Shown: piece by piece, positions 1 to 12,500 of the stretch
Layout of the letters: the number at the start of each line of letters is the position of its first letter
Numbering within the stretch: position 1 is the stretch's first letter
Assembly (NCBI RefSeq): GCF_022458985.1
Contig: NC_061783.1
Coordinates: forward strand, 16,685,913 to 16,749,912
DNA length: 64,000 nucleotides
Origin: Mugil cephalus
Taxonomy: Eukaryota > Chordata > Actinopteri > Mugiliformes > Mugilidae
Reading direction: 5' to 3'
Program-made: the position numbers and the translations under genes
Notes under the pieces: model-generated
What the model saw: only the letters and a program-made list of their open reading frames with translations
What the model was told of the DNA's origin: nothing
The model's database searches: none

Positions 1-2648
1 CCTAAGCTGGTTAAAGCCTTATCAAGCACGACATCTTGATTCTTAGCCATAAAATCCCGCAGTGATCTCCTTTGCCATTTGCTTCTGAGGCCTCCTGCTG
101 TGCAAACTTTTGACTTTTGCACCTTGATAATGACCTGTTGCACTTTTGGATCTTTTTAGCACCACCTGTATATGTTTATATTCTTATAAAGACCCTCAAA
201 ACCAGCAAGCTCGATTTGTAGTAACAGGAGTAAATAGGGTTGTTTGTGCTGCTGCGGAACGAGACAGTTAACTGTACACTATGCGCTTCGGCAGCGACAG
301 AAAATTTGTGTAGGAAACCACAATGACAAGAAGTCTACTCCTTCCTCCCCGTTTTTTATTTTTTGTGTCGCCTGCCTACATGACATTACATGGTTGTCTT
401 TGTGAACACATGCAAAACCACACTGGTATTTACTGTTATTCAACGAGTGAAACTGCTAATGAAGTGTACTTTAGTTTATGTTTCCTCTTTTTTTTTTTTG
501 TTTTGTTTTTCTGAATCCAATTCTTACTTCAGAAAGAGTGAGAAGGTAGCTAAACTCTTATGCAATAGACAGAAGACAGATAAACACAGATAAACTTTGT
601 CACTTTCCCACACCATGCCATGAAGATAAATCTGAGTCAGACTTTTACAGTGTATTATAGAACATTGTCGAGAGTTGTTGAGCTGCTGGTAGTTTCCCCT
701 CTCGCTCCTGCTTCCTTGTTCCCTCGAACAAATTTGAGCATTTCTGTTGAGTCAGCCCTCACCGCCTCTCAGACAAATCTCTCTTTGTGTCCTCTTGGAC
801 GTTTGCTAGCAGGGGTTTGGGTTGTTAGACTGGACTCTTGGCAGAGAGATTTAGACCACGCTGACCTTCCACTGTACGCCTGAGTGATGCAGACAGCAGG
901 CCGCACAGTCTCAGTTTGACGTGGGTGAGGTGGAAAAAAATGTAAAGTGCTAGAGGAAGAGCAAAAGCGAGGAAGGGCGAAGATAAAACGGCAGTTTGAC
1001 AGTCATACTGAGAGAAATAAGGATTTTTATTCGGCCTGTTCACGCTGCATGTTTTTTTTTTCGCTCACTTCCTCTTTCAAACTGAGCCACTTCCTCCAAA
1101 CAAGAGGCAGAGGTAGGCACAGGGGAGTGACGTGGTGTCCATTTTTAAATTGCCAAATGCAACCCAGACGCTTAAGGACCATCTGTTTCACATTGTGAAA
1201 GAGAAACCTCTAAATTAATTTCTCCAAATCTCAACAGTCCAGTCCAGTCATGTATCCTTAAATAAACAGTTTCTGTGAATTCCTCTCTCTAAGTAGCCCT
1301 TTTGTTTCATGGAACTTGCTTCTTTCTTCCATAACCACACTTTAGCTGCAGTGAGCTTCTCTGGCCACCTGTCGCTCTCATGTTGTTGCCGTTTAGGCTC
1401 CTTTGACGTCAGGCCTCCTTCCCTACCCCCTCTGAACCACACCATCGTTACACAAAGGGGGGTGCTGACCTGCTTGTTTCTCATCATCCTCCACGTTTAT
1501 CTTCATTTTCGCTTTAGCCCTCGCTCGTTAAATGCTCTCGATTCGCACTTTTGAAGCTAAACATTGCTGCAGATTTTCTTAGAGATTAATCAGTTTGTCA
1601 TAGTTTTTGTCTTCAAGCAGTCACACTTTTCTGTTGAAAGTTTATCTAAGATGTGACCTCTTAGGTTAAGGTAAGCAGGTAAGCATTGAAAATGTAAAGA
1701 ATTATTATTACTTCATGAACTTCCCCCTTTTTCTCGTATTCTTCCTGTCCCTGTGTCTCACCGGGTGGCCCTGCAGCCCTGCTGGGTTAATCAGGTTCAG
1801 GGAGGGAGGATTAACCTCCTGTGCCTTAGCATGGTTAGGACCAGCCTCTCTAATGCAGCGCTATTATCTGCACTCCGCTGCAAACGTCCATAGTCAGGGA
1901 GAAGCAGATAGTGTCTGCACCCACGGGTCTGTTTGCTGCAGGCCTCAGAGCCGAGCTGCTGTTATTATAAGACAGAGTGTGGACGTGCTGCCGTTTCCTG
2001 TCGGATTTAGTCAGGCTGTATACACCATGCTGACTGCTTGAAAGAAAGAACTGAAACATCCGTCAGTCAAGGCGAAGCTTGAACACTCACTCTCCTTTTC
2101 AGTAATTTAAGTTGTAAAGCAGAACTCGCGTCCAGTTTATGCTGCCCGTCTCTAATCAATAAGTGCACCAAGTGTTTAGTGAGTAAGTACTCCTACGGGG
2201 AGTATTTGCGCTGTGTTAAGCCTCATGCTGTCAGTTAACATTACACTGACAGCGTACAAACACCTCACAGACACAAACACTCTCCAGTGCCTCTAGCCTG
2301 TGTTTACGATCACGTAAGCACACGTCAGAGTAAGTATGCACCTCTCCATCCTAATTTTAGCTTTCCTTTGCAGCATGGATGCAAGGCTTTGTTTCGTGTT
2401 CCAAAATACATTAAGTTCAGAATAAAAACAGGATAAGCATTTAGTTGCGTGCAAAATCTTTAAACAGTCTTTATCTGTATTTTGTGAGTGAAAAATCCAA
2501 ATTACTTTATAAAATAGGCAGCATATCAGGCTACATCTGTTCCACATTAATACAATTTCTTTAAGAAAAAGTTGCAAATCGAATCAAATTTGACCGAGAC
2601 TTTTTTTTTAAAATTTAAGTTTAAAAGTTTCTGTCTTCCCATTTGCAG
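1..2648. other. Non-coding stretch, probably intron or upstream sequence of the first gene
   Basis: I see no exon here that I can support. Open frames are short, lack protein-like composition and have no matching splice sites. The right end is a polypyrimidine tract followed by TTTGCAG, a good acceptor for the exon that starts at 2649, so much of this stretch is probably an intron of a gene that begins before the window. Confidence 0.5.
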
Positions 2649-2906
2649 ACTAAGGTTTGTTTCGACGAGGAGCAGCTGGAGCAGGTGTGCGAGTACCCGT
2701 CAGAGAACTTCATGCTGGCGTTCAACCCCAACCCTCATGACGTGGGGAGGATGGAGAGGCCGCAGGGAGAGGAGGGGGCGGCGGAGGAGGGGGAGGTAGC
2801 GAAGACGAGTGTCCTGCACAAGGGCGTAATGGCCACGGAGACTGCAAAGGGGCCGCGTATAAAAGTGGGTCAGTGTCACCCCCTTCTCAAAAAACATAAA
2901 GTGTAG
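2649..2906 (+). CDS. Terminal or near-terminal exon of a phostensin/taperin-like PP1-binding protein (partial)
   Basis: The exon follows a TTTGCAG acceptor and opens with TKVCFDEEQLEQVCEYPSE, then an acidic Glu/Gly-rich linker, and stops at 2904-2906. KVCF fits the RVxF-type docking motif for protein phosphatase 1. The combination of an RVxF-like motif, an acidic stretch and a YPSE motif recalls the PP1-binding region shared by phostensin (PPP1R18) and taperin (TPRN). These proteins bind actin and direct PP1. Upstream exons are not in the window, so only the C-terminal part is visible. An alternative structure uses a weak donor (GTGGGT) at 2865, after PRIK, and an acceptor at 2933, giving a 69-bp intron and a further in-frame segment beginning TSVDFTLDKKLNF. 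A polyadenylation signal lies at 3078-3083. The family call comes from motif memory and is tentative; PPP1R18 is preferred only because other genes here have human MHC-region orthologues. Confidence 0.45.
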   Translation, partial: TKVCFDEEQLEQVCEYPSENFMLAFNPNPHDVGRMERPQGEEGAAEEGEVAKTSVLHKGVMATETAKGPRIKVGQCHPLLKKHKV

Positions 2907-3077
2907 TAAGACTGTTTTCGCCACGTCTCGCAGACATCTGTGGATTTCACTCTGGATAAGAAGCTGAATTTCATTTCAGCACAGAAGATGGATAATTATG
3001 ATGATATACTATATTTTTTATTTTTTACAATCAACAAATCCCACAAAAAAAGCTAAAGTGACATTGAAGTGATCATA

Positions 3078-3083
3078 AATAAA
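3078..3083 (+). terminator. Candidate polyadenylation signal AATAAA of the first gene
   Basis: An AATAAA hexamer lies about 170 bp beyond the stop of the PP1-binding exon, in AT-rich sequence that reads as a short 3' UTR. Chance occurrence is possible in such AT-rich DNA. Confidence 0.35.
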
Positions 3084-3349
3084 TAATCGGACATTGGTGT
3101 AAACATAATATCAAAAGTTCACTGTGAAATCAACATCAAATGTGTTCCAATCTGCAGGTCATTATTACAAATCATTATTTAATCCCCTTTCAAAAATGTT
3201 TGCTAAAATATTCCAGTACCCGAATTCTTAGGAAAGTCTTTTCGTCTTTGTCAGTTTCATATCAATTATATAATTTTGTTCACCTAAGGTTATTAAAGCA
3301 AGTAAAAAGACATCTTTGTTAGTTAATTATTACTACAAGTTAGCTAGCT

Positions 3350-3640
3350 ACAGGGTTGACAGATGGGAAATGACAAGTATTTTGAGGAAAATTATCGTAC
3401 GTACCTGATTTGAAGTTGCTTAGAACCTTCTGCTGCGTAAAACATTACCACAGACAATATAGTATAGCTTATAATGCAGTTTTACCTTTAAATAAGCTAA
3501 CAGCTCTGTTTGTGTTTGCTAATAGTCAAGTATTAAAGGGGTCAAATTATTGTACATTATGGGATTTTTGGAATTACTGATTGTACAGAGGGTGGTACAA
3601 ATACGATAATTATCGCACATCTAGCAACACTAGCTAGCTG
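3350..3640 (+). repeat. Dispersed repeat, copy 1 (second copy at about 27010-27250)
   Basis: This stretch shares long near-identical segments with 27010-27250 in the same orientation. Shared blocks include CTGTTTGTGTTTGCTAATAG, then CAAGTATT, GTCAAATTAT, GTACATTA, and later TACAAATACG followed by an ATCGCAC/ATCACAC block and GCAAC. It carries no coding sequence. It is probably a non-autonomous transposon or the internal part of one. Confidence 0.6.
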
Positions 3641-3677
3641 TCAGTTAACCAATAGTTGCGCTAACTGACAGCTAGCT
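3632..3677. repeat. Perfect 16-bp inverted repeat with 14-nt loop
   Basis: The arm AGCTAGCTGTCAGTTA (3632-3647) is exactly reverse-complementary to TAACTGACAGCTAGCT (3662-3677). The loop is 14 nt. It sits directly after the dispersed repeat and may be a terminal or internal palindrome of that element. Confidence 0.8.
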
Positions 3678-3699
3678 TCCTATATCTGCTACTGGCAGC

Positions 3700-6060
3700 A
3701 AGTTTAGTCTCATAATTGTCAACACAATATTCCTCCATGACATAAAGTTATATAGTGTAAACTACTTTGACACAGAGTCTATGTTGAAGAAAAGAAGAAA
3801 TTTAATGGAGGTTAATGGCACAACACGGCTAACGAGCTAGGATGCTAGCCTCATTTTAGGAGTGTAGGTCAGCTGCTAGACAAAACAGCAACAACAAACA
3901 GTTTGGTTAATTTCATGCAATTTGTTGACAATAAGAAAAATATAGAAAAACAACATTTAAACAGAAAAACTGACTTCTTTTCTTTTTTCCTTTTCTTTTC
4001 TTTTTTTTTTTTTGTAAATAGTAGCAGCGTGGACAAGCGCAGTAAAAAGACTAAAAATTAGGGTGACCTGACGTGCCCGATTTCCCTATTATGGATGACC
4101 TGCCCCCCGGCTAAAGCTGTACATGAAAATGTCCCAGATTTTAGCATAAAATTACGGTTATTATGGTCATGCTTAATTCTTTTATATACATATATATATA
4201 TAAAGTCATATAAATGTCTGGTCACTTTATTAAAAATCACAGAACAAAATGGAAATTAGTGAAAGAAATTAGGAGAGCAAATGGAGAAGGTATAGTTGCA
4301 TTTATGGGCCTTACACAGCCATAAATGTCACTGTTGGTGAATGGATTCCCCAGACGTACAAAATAAAATATAATATGTCCGTCTGTCTGTCTTCCAGATG
4401 AGTCTTGCCCTCGATAGAAGCCAGTCACCTTCGCCAAAATTGCCCATGTGATGAGATCACCAGCATATTACTGAACAAATTTGGGCTTTGTATTTTATTT
4501 GGACTGATGTGTGTTTGTAATACATGTTGTGTTTTTGTGTTATCTAGCAGAGGGATGAATGAAATGTACAGGTCAGTTTGGGTCATGCGGTTGATTAAAG
4601 GGACATAACTGTGTTTACTGGGAAACGATATCACCTAGTTTACTTTCAGGGACACTGAGGGACAGTTGTGAATGTATAAATATGGTACTATGTCAATAAT
4701 CACCCCTCAGGTGTAAACTACAGTGTGACAAATGATCACTTGTCTATGCAATATAAGAATAAAAGGGATATTATTTTGTAGTTAATATGTTTAATAGTTT
4801 CTTCTATGTTGATACCTTTATAAACCTGAGTGAGCACAGAAAAAGTGATGTTTATATCATCTGGTTTCATGTGCCTGCTGGATTTGCCCATACAGATGAT
4901 GTGAAGATCAGCTAGTGTAGCTACTTCAGACCAACCTCCTCTCAGCAGGTGTTGTGTTGCATGACCCGGGTTTTGGTGCAATGTGTAAGCTGATGCAGAT
5001 TTCCTTTTTTTTAATTATTATTATTATTATTATTATTAATAATAAATCGGGTTTAACGAAGCCTTACTGTTCACAAAACAACACCAGTAACAGTTCAGCA
5101 AAATGTGCATGGGTTTACATGAAGGTTTTATTTTGTGATTTTTGTCATGTGGAAGTGAAGAGTGAGTGAAAGTCCATGAGAAGAAGATTTGATGACATAA
5201 ATCATTCAATTAACAGATTAACTTCATCATAATACGACTCCAGCTGTGCTACATTTATAATATTACATATATGTATACAGAGTGTTTCTTGTTTATAAAT
5301 TAAAGTTTTAATTGGTAAAATATGTGCAAACTCTGTATTTTTTCTATAACAATGAAAGAAGCTGGCTTCAAGAAAAAAAACTAATAAATATTTCTGAAAA
5401 CTGTTTTGTCTCCACTTTTATTTGTTACAGACACAAACAATGTTTTTTTCTATGAATTTATAGCTATCACTCTACAGAAACCTAAAACCTCAAGTGTGAT
5501 ATTGTCTATATAACCTCATTGATATTTGTGTGCGCACGTAACTAGTTGTAACAGCGACACTCTGCGGACAGATGCGGTACTTCACCAAATCTCAGAAACA
5601 ACATCAAAAGTTTTTACTTGTACGACGTAGATACTGAAGAGAGACACGAAGCCAAAATTTTAAACTGCAAAGAGATCTGTTGTTTTGGATTAAAACCACA
5701 GACTGTATATGAAAGATATTTATTTATAGTCTATGATTTTAACCCGCTTTGTTGCGGTTCTTTCAACTTGTTCTGGACACAATCAAATCTATCATGTTCC
5801 AGTATTGTTGTTGTTTGTAAATGAGTAGAGTAAAAACGTATAATCACAAATTAAAAAAGAAGTAATTTAATGAGTATGAAAACATTCACACAGATATAAG
5901 TATTGCACTTGGGAAAAGACCAGAATTACAGAATACAGAATACTGTATACTTGTATACTTATTACTTATTTATCCATTACAGAATTCGTACAGTGAAGTG
6001 AAATATAATAAGAATAGCTAAATAATTATGCTGAAAAAAAAAAATAAATAAAAAACAACA
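3700..6060. other. Intergenic region with low-complexity AT-rich sequence
   Basis: I see no gene. The stretch holds an (ATT)n tract at about 5010-5040, poly-T and poly-A runs near 4000 and 6035, and scattered short open frames without coding character. Confidence 0.6.
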
Positions 6061-6558
6061 ACAACAACGCTGAGGCGCTTTCACAGTTTTGGGCCTCCCG
6101 GCTCCCCTTACCACCTCGTGAGCGAGCTTCACCTCAGATACCTCGGAGCGCGCGCGTCCACGCGGCCGATTTTACGATCCCCGAAGAGGAAACCGAATCT
6201 GACACAACACCGGAAACATCCCTACGTCAGCACGTGCGCGGACTCCCAGCCTGAGTCCAGTACGTGAGTGTTTGCATGTGTGCAGCTTTTGGAGGAGAAT
6301 GAGAAACGCGGAGCGGGGCTGCGGGTTTGTTTTTGTGATTGTTTGAGTCGTCGTCTGTCGAGCCATGAGGTCTCTCGTCTACAGGCAGCACGCAGAAGAA
6401 GAAGAAGAAGGAGGCGGTCTGGGCTTCGCTATGGAGATCTGACCCTGTGCAGGACTGTGTTGTGTTGTGTTGGGGTGGAAAAAAAAAAAGTTGTCGGGAA
6501 ATAAAGGCTAAGCTGCTTCTTTTTTTGTGCCACACATGCAACTCGGAGCCGAGGAAAC
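6060..6558 (+). promoter_or_regulatory. Promoter and 5' leader of the carnitine acetyltransferase-like gene
   Basis: The sequence becomes GC- and CpG-richer (for example GAGCGCGCGCGTCCACGCGG near 6146) than the AT-rich DNA to its left, as expected of a vertebrate promoter. A short upstream open frame (6365-6442, 25 codons plus stop) and a GAA repeat precede the chosen start at 6559. No TATA box is obvious. The transcription start cannot be fixed from sequence alone. Confidence 0.45.
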
Positions 6559-9500
6559 ATGATTTTGTGGAGAATTCACCCAGGAAGCTGCAGAGCATGG
6601 CTGTGTCGGGTGAGTTTGTTGACATGCTGTTTCTGTATAACACTATTTAATGACAACTGCCATGTCTTCCACACTTCCTATTTTGATACGCCCTACAGTC
6701 GCGCCCTTCTTTTTCTTGGCACTTGGTCAGACTTTATTTGAAGTCTGCGCACTGTGTTGACATGCAGCTGAACTATAACCGTCCTTAGACAAACTTTTAA
6801 TGTGATATCATTGCATAAGTTTTCTTTTTCCCTCCTCCTCCTCCTCCTCCTCCTCCTCCTCTTGCAGGTTTCATTGAGGCAGGATCAGTGCTTCTTCTCG
6901 GTGTCTTCTTCCTCGGTGCCTCAGCAGCCGGTGCCGCCTCTGGCCCAGACCCTGCAGGGTTACCTGCGGGCTCTGGAGCCCCTGCTGCCCCCCGACGAGC
7001 TCAGCCACACCCGCAGGATGGTGCAGGAGTTCGGGCGGCCCGGTGGTCTGGGTCCGCACCTGCAGGAGGGGCTGGAGAGGAGAGCCAGACTCACCAAGAA
7101 CTGGGTGTGTGTCCGCACCGGTGTGGGAAATGAGACACATGTCGGAGCCACAAAACAAAAATAATCCTAAAAATACGCAAAATAACTTGGAAAGTGTTCC
7201 TAAAAAATGGCGGTTAAGTTTCATTTAATTAATGAATCGGAAAATGTTTGCTAAAATAAAGTCATTCTGTTATAATAAATGTGATAATTCAGACAAAACA
7301 TGGCTTTTAAAGACCTTAGGTTCAAAAACTTTATAAGTTTGTGCTGCTAACATATTTAGAGAATGGACTGAGGTAAGTTAAGATGTAGTGATGCGTGATT
7401 TTTCCAAATAAGCATTTATGCCATCAGTAAATTTCTTAATATTATGTGTGCGTGACTCTTCATCTGTGTTGAAGAACTCTTTTAGATTAATAAAAATCTG
7501 ACTGACGTGACTCAGTTTAAAGAAAATACATTTATAACTTGTGTTTCTTTTTAAATACACGCAGCACTAATCACATCTTTTAAGCTGATGTGTTTTAAAT
7601 GACTTTGAGATAAACAAAAGTTTTGCATTTATAAATCCAGAGCCAGTCTTTCTAAAACTACATTTTTTTTTCTTTTATTATCTGACTGTGAAGTTTAAAG
7701 CTGATTTGAGGGTCTTTGCGTGTGCGTCCCTGCAGATCTCAGACTGGTGGGTGCAGTGGGCGTACTTGGAGAGCAGGCAGCCGCTTCCCGTGCACTCGAA
7801 CCCGGCCATCTCTCTGCCCAGGAGAGACTATAACGACTGGAGGAGCCAGCTGGTGTGAGTCCACACGTGCCAATATGGTGACGCAGCACATGAGTCCCTG
7901 TTGACTTGTTAAATGTTAGTCCTGGGAGAAAAAAAGAAACTCAGGAGTGAATAGTCAACGTTTTCATTTGGAAAATTCTGCTTAATCAGATTTGGCAATG
8001 TTTTTTGATCATTTCAAATGGTGTAGACTAAATTTAAGATACCGATACTGTCTGTGTTCTTCAAACTGCTTTCACTTTAAGAGCTGAATGCTTCCAGGAA
8101 TGTCCAAACAACACTGTGTATATTATAGTGTCGTGTCTTTGTGTCATCGTTCACTTATGATCTGCGTTTATTATGTGAATCCGTGCTGCCATTTAAACCC
8201 TGTAGCATAAACACTGTCATATAAACTGGAATAATATAATGTTTAGTCATTCCCTGTCATTAATAATCTCTACTATTCGGCGCCTATAGACTGTTCGGGT
8301 GAATATGAACTCTATTTATGGTAAAGTTGAGGTTTAAAAAGTGGGAATGTGCCGCATAATAATAGCAACAATAACGTGTTTGTTTCTATTCAGGTTTGCT
8401 TCCAAGCTGATAGCAGCTGTTCTGGACTTCAAGGCCAAGATCAAGACGTAAGTCTAAATTTATAACCAGACAACGTTCAGTTTTGAGTTTAAAAATTCAA
8501 ATGCTATAAGAAAATGCAATAAGACTATTCTTTGCAAGTGTTGCTTTAATGTCCGTCTTTATATTTATTAAAATATATTTGAGCAGCATTATTGTTGTGT
8601 TGGCCATTCAGCTGAAATTAATAGAGTTACTTTATTTTATACTTTAATTAAACCTTTAATACCTTAATTTTGCAGCAAAATCACTTCATAAAAGTAAAAT
8701 ATGTCACATGAAAGAAGTTTCTCAACAACTATAAACTGTATAACAATGAAAATAACCAGTAAATACAGGAGAAAATGAAAATATTGAACCTAAATACTTA
8801 AAATACCTCAACATAGGTTCAATAAAACTCTATATTTAATGGTGCGTTGTGACAATTCTCTTATTGCTCTCTTGGTCCAGTACATCTCATTACAGCTTAA
8901 TTAAACCAGTTCCTTATGAGTAATTGTGACAGTTATGAAAGCTGGGTTTTCTCCTCATTAATCCACTGCTGGCTTTCACCAGCTTCTATTTCTGTGCCGT
9001 AACCTTTAACCTGACTGGCTTCGACTTGTGTTTCTCGGCCGTATGAAGTTAATCTGTGTCTAAATTTAGTTTCCTGCTCTGACTGTAACAGAATCTCAGC
9101 TACTGAAACGTTCACCCCCCCGTCCCCATTTTAGTGTTAGATGTAAACTTAGTCTTTGGTTATGGGCCGTTTATCAAATTTAGATATTTCTGTCAAATGT
9201 CCAGCTTCTCAACTTCCACGACATACAACATTCACTTAGAATAAAACAAATGTCAGTTCATCAAATATAATGATCTATTGACGACCTTATTTTTTGATGT
9301 AACTACTTAATTAAATATTATGTGGTTTGTCTATGAGTTGCTAACTCCAAAGTTACAGTACATTTTCTCTCTGGAATAATTTAAATAAATGCTAAGACCC
9401 AAAGAAACGGAAAGCAAAGTTGTTTATTATAGAAAATATCTGTATGTTGTACATATCTTTTAAGGAAGTTTTATTTATATCAACTAGAAAGAACATCATG

Positions 9501-12500
9501 GCTTTAATGACCTGATAACAAACCAAAACGGGTTTTTATGTCTAAAACAAGAGTTGGTTTCTGCTGTTCCTTATCAGCTCTCAACTAACGGTAGCTTGGA
9601 AAACTTTATAGTACACGCACACACACAGATAAGCTGATGCCTTCTAGATAATGGAAGTGTAAAAAGTTGTCTGCTGTAGTGAATGTGGTTGACTGGTTTA
9701 CGGGTCACGGCAGCAACATGAAAATATAAATAAACATTGCCAAACAGATGGTCTGTTTGTCTCAGAGTGCAGATAAAGCCTGGCGTACAGCATGAAATGA
9801 CCTTTATAATGTAGTGTAAATAACAGTGAGCCTAATATAGATCCCTGAGGGACGCCTTTCTCAACCGAATGTAACTCTTTCAGCATCAGAACTTTTAAAT
9901 CCATCAGGGAGATAAGACATGACCCGGCTGTGAGAGGAAACATCGAGCCAACACAGTGCTGCTTATTTAAAAGACGTTATGATCATCTTAGAAGACTCAG
10001 ACAGATCTATAAATTTTGAATTTTAGCTTTAACAGAATTTTAGCATCAGGTGCAAATGAGGGTCAACAAATTGTGTTTTACTTTTAGACATTTATCAGGG
10101 GTTTACTGACCTAATACCTGGATCAGTACTGGCCATCACATGACTAAACAATATTATATAATGTTATATTCATTCATTCAGTGCATCTCACAGATATCAG
10201 ATCTCAATGTGACATATACAGGTTTGGAAGTCTCGCAAAAACATTCACCGAGTGGGTGGATCAGTCATTATAACGCTAATAAAGTTTGTTTTCTCTGTGT
10301 GTCCGTCAGCGGGCAGCTGCCGGTCGAGTACATGCGAGGGAAGCCTCTGTGCATGGAGCTCTACCCGCGCCTCTTCTCCTCCTGCAGGATCCCCGGCCCC
10401 AAACACGACCACATCGCCCACTACGGCCGCTCACGGCGCTCGCCAACACACATCACAGTCGTCAGGAACTACCAGGTGGGTTCTGCAGACGGACAGACAT
10501 CACATTTTTGCCCCAGTGACAGTCGTGTGTCGCAGCTGCAGCCTCACCTGCAGATTTGGTTCACTTTGCCAACTGTTAAGTTAAACTATTAAGTTTCTTA
10601 AGGACTAAACCGATTAGAGGTCGTCACTGGACGTTTTGGCTGAAGGTCATCCTGCGAGATTAGAGATTAACCTTTGCCTGAGACTGCTCTCTGGACATTT
10701 CAGCAGATGTTCTTACTATTAACTCTGATTTAAAGTATATTTTGCATTAAAATGTGCATCAGGAGCATTGGATCCATTACGTGTTAATGGAAGAAGTATT
10801 TACAAACCTGAAAACTTTTCTCGTGTTTACCATTTTGTTAACGAGTCACCTTTACATTAAGATATTATGTGTTCAGGCGTTGAATATAGAAGCTAACTCT
10901 AAGAGTGTCTGCAGCTAATAGTCTTTTAACTATGTTTAATGTGCAAAGTATGTTCTTAAATTTACATGTGATCAGTTGGTCTCTAAAATATTAGTGATTT
11001 GGAACAGTTTGCATAAACTCACAGGGTATCACATAGTTTCAGTGTTTTTTTATTATAAGAAATAAAAATGTAAATGTAAAAATACATAAATTACTGCTGT
11101 AGTGGTCAAAGAAAACCATTTGTTTAAGTGTATTAACTAATCAGCTTTTTTTAATATTCAGTTTGTGTCTGGATTTGACAATTTGGACACAAAAAGCTTC
11201 ATCTCTCCAGCATCTTTGAGCCTCCTGACGTCTTTCCTCCTTTTTCTAGTTCTTCCAGCTGGAGGTTTACAACAGCGACGGCTCGCGGATGACGGAGAGT
11301 CAGATCCACTCACAGCTGCTGAGGATCCGGTCTCAGTCCTGGAAGACTGACAAGGAGCCGATGGGCATCCTGACCAGCGAGCACCGCCACACCTGGGGAC
11401 AGGCCTACAACCGCCTGCTCAGAGGTACGTGACATGACCACTTACATACCCAAGAAAGGAGACTAGGCGGCATTTATACTGGCATATTTTAACCCATTTA
11501 TTACAAGACAGTTCATTACCAGTCCATGATTCTTTGAGCTCCTTTATTTGCAGCCATTTAGCTCCGAGACAAAAACTCAGTGACATTGGTCACTGGATCC
11601 TAAATGTGGTTTTCTTCTTTCTGACTCAGATAAACTGAACCAGGAGTCGGTGCGGCTCATAGAAACAGGACTTTTCTCCCTGTGTCTGGATTCTCCAGTC
11701 ATGAGGATATCAGATGAGAAGTATGCACAAACACACACGTTTGTATGGCTGTCTTTGTGAGGACAATTCATTGACGTAGTGCATTCATAGTGCATATTGC
11801 AACCTTTACTCTAATACCTTAACACTTAAACAGTCTTGTAAAGAAGCGAGGACTCGGCCTTTGCACAAATGTCCTCACTCTTATATTGGACCACTCAAGC
11901 TGGTCCTCAGAAAGATAGCTTTACAAGAGCAGATACACACACACACACTCTCAGGTATTTCTGTGTTTGCTAACATTGAGTAACCCCTCTGTCTGTGCAG
12001 ATATCATTGTGTCACTTCCTTCATTTGAGCTGTTGCTACTGGTTGGCAGATTTATCTCTAAAGATTGTGACGGATTATTTACTGGCTTTAAGTGTCGTGT
12101 TTGTTCCGGCTGTGATTGACAGGTACGCCAGTCGTAAAGCAGCGCAGGTCCTACACGGTGGCGGGACGTTCTCCAACAGCGGGAATCGCTGGTTTGACAA
12201 AACGCTGCAGGTGGGAGTAAAATACATGTGATAAGAAAGGGTGTGAACAGGCCAGCTGATCGGAGTGGGCTGACTATTGTCTTTGTTTGTTTGATCAGTT
12301 TGTCGTAGGAGAGGACGGCTCATGGGGTCTTCTGTATGAACCGGCCACAGCCGAGGGTCCGCCCATAGCCACACTGCTGGATCACATCCTGGAGTACTGG
12401 TGAGATAAAGAGTCCCTAGGTTGATTAGTGGGGTTTGGATTTTAAAGGTTTGATTTATTTTTAGTTTATGTTTTTTTCCACTTTCCCCAGAAGCAGCATC

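Noticed and set aside
1715-2041. 108-codon frame with a signal-peptide-like start
   Set aside because: The hydrophobic start is followed by sequence without domain character, and no splice sites connect it to another exon.
5010-5040. (ATT)n tract as a possible regulatory or origin element
   Set aside because: It is an ordinary microsatellite with no associated motif.
6227-6643. 138-codon minus-strand open frame across the CRAT-like promoter and exon 1
   Set aside because: It is antisense to a supported exon and includes a poly-Phe stretch created by the GAA repeat. No protein-like pattern is seen.
7695-7889. Minus-strand open frame over CRAT-like exon 3
   Set aside because: It is antisense to a well-supported exon with matching splice phases.
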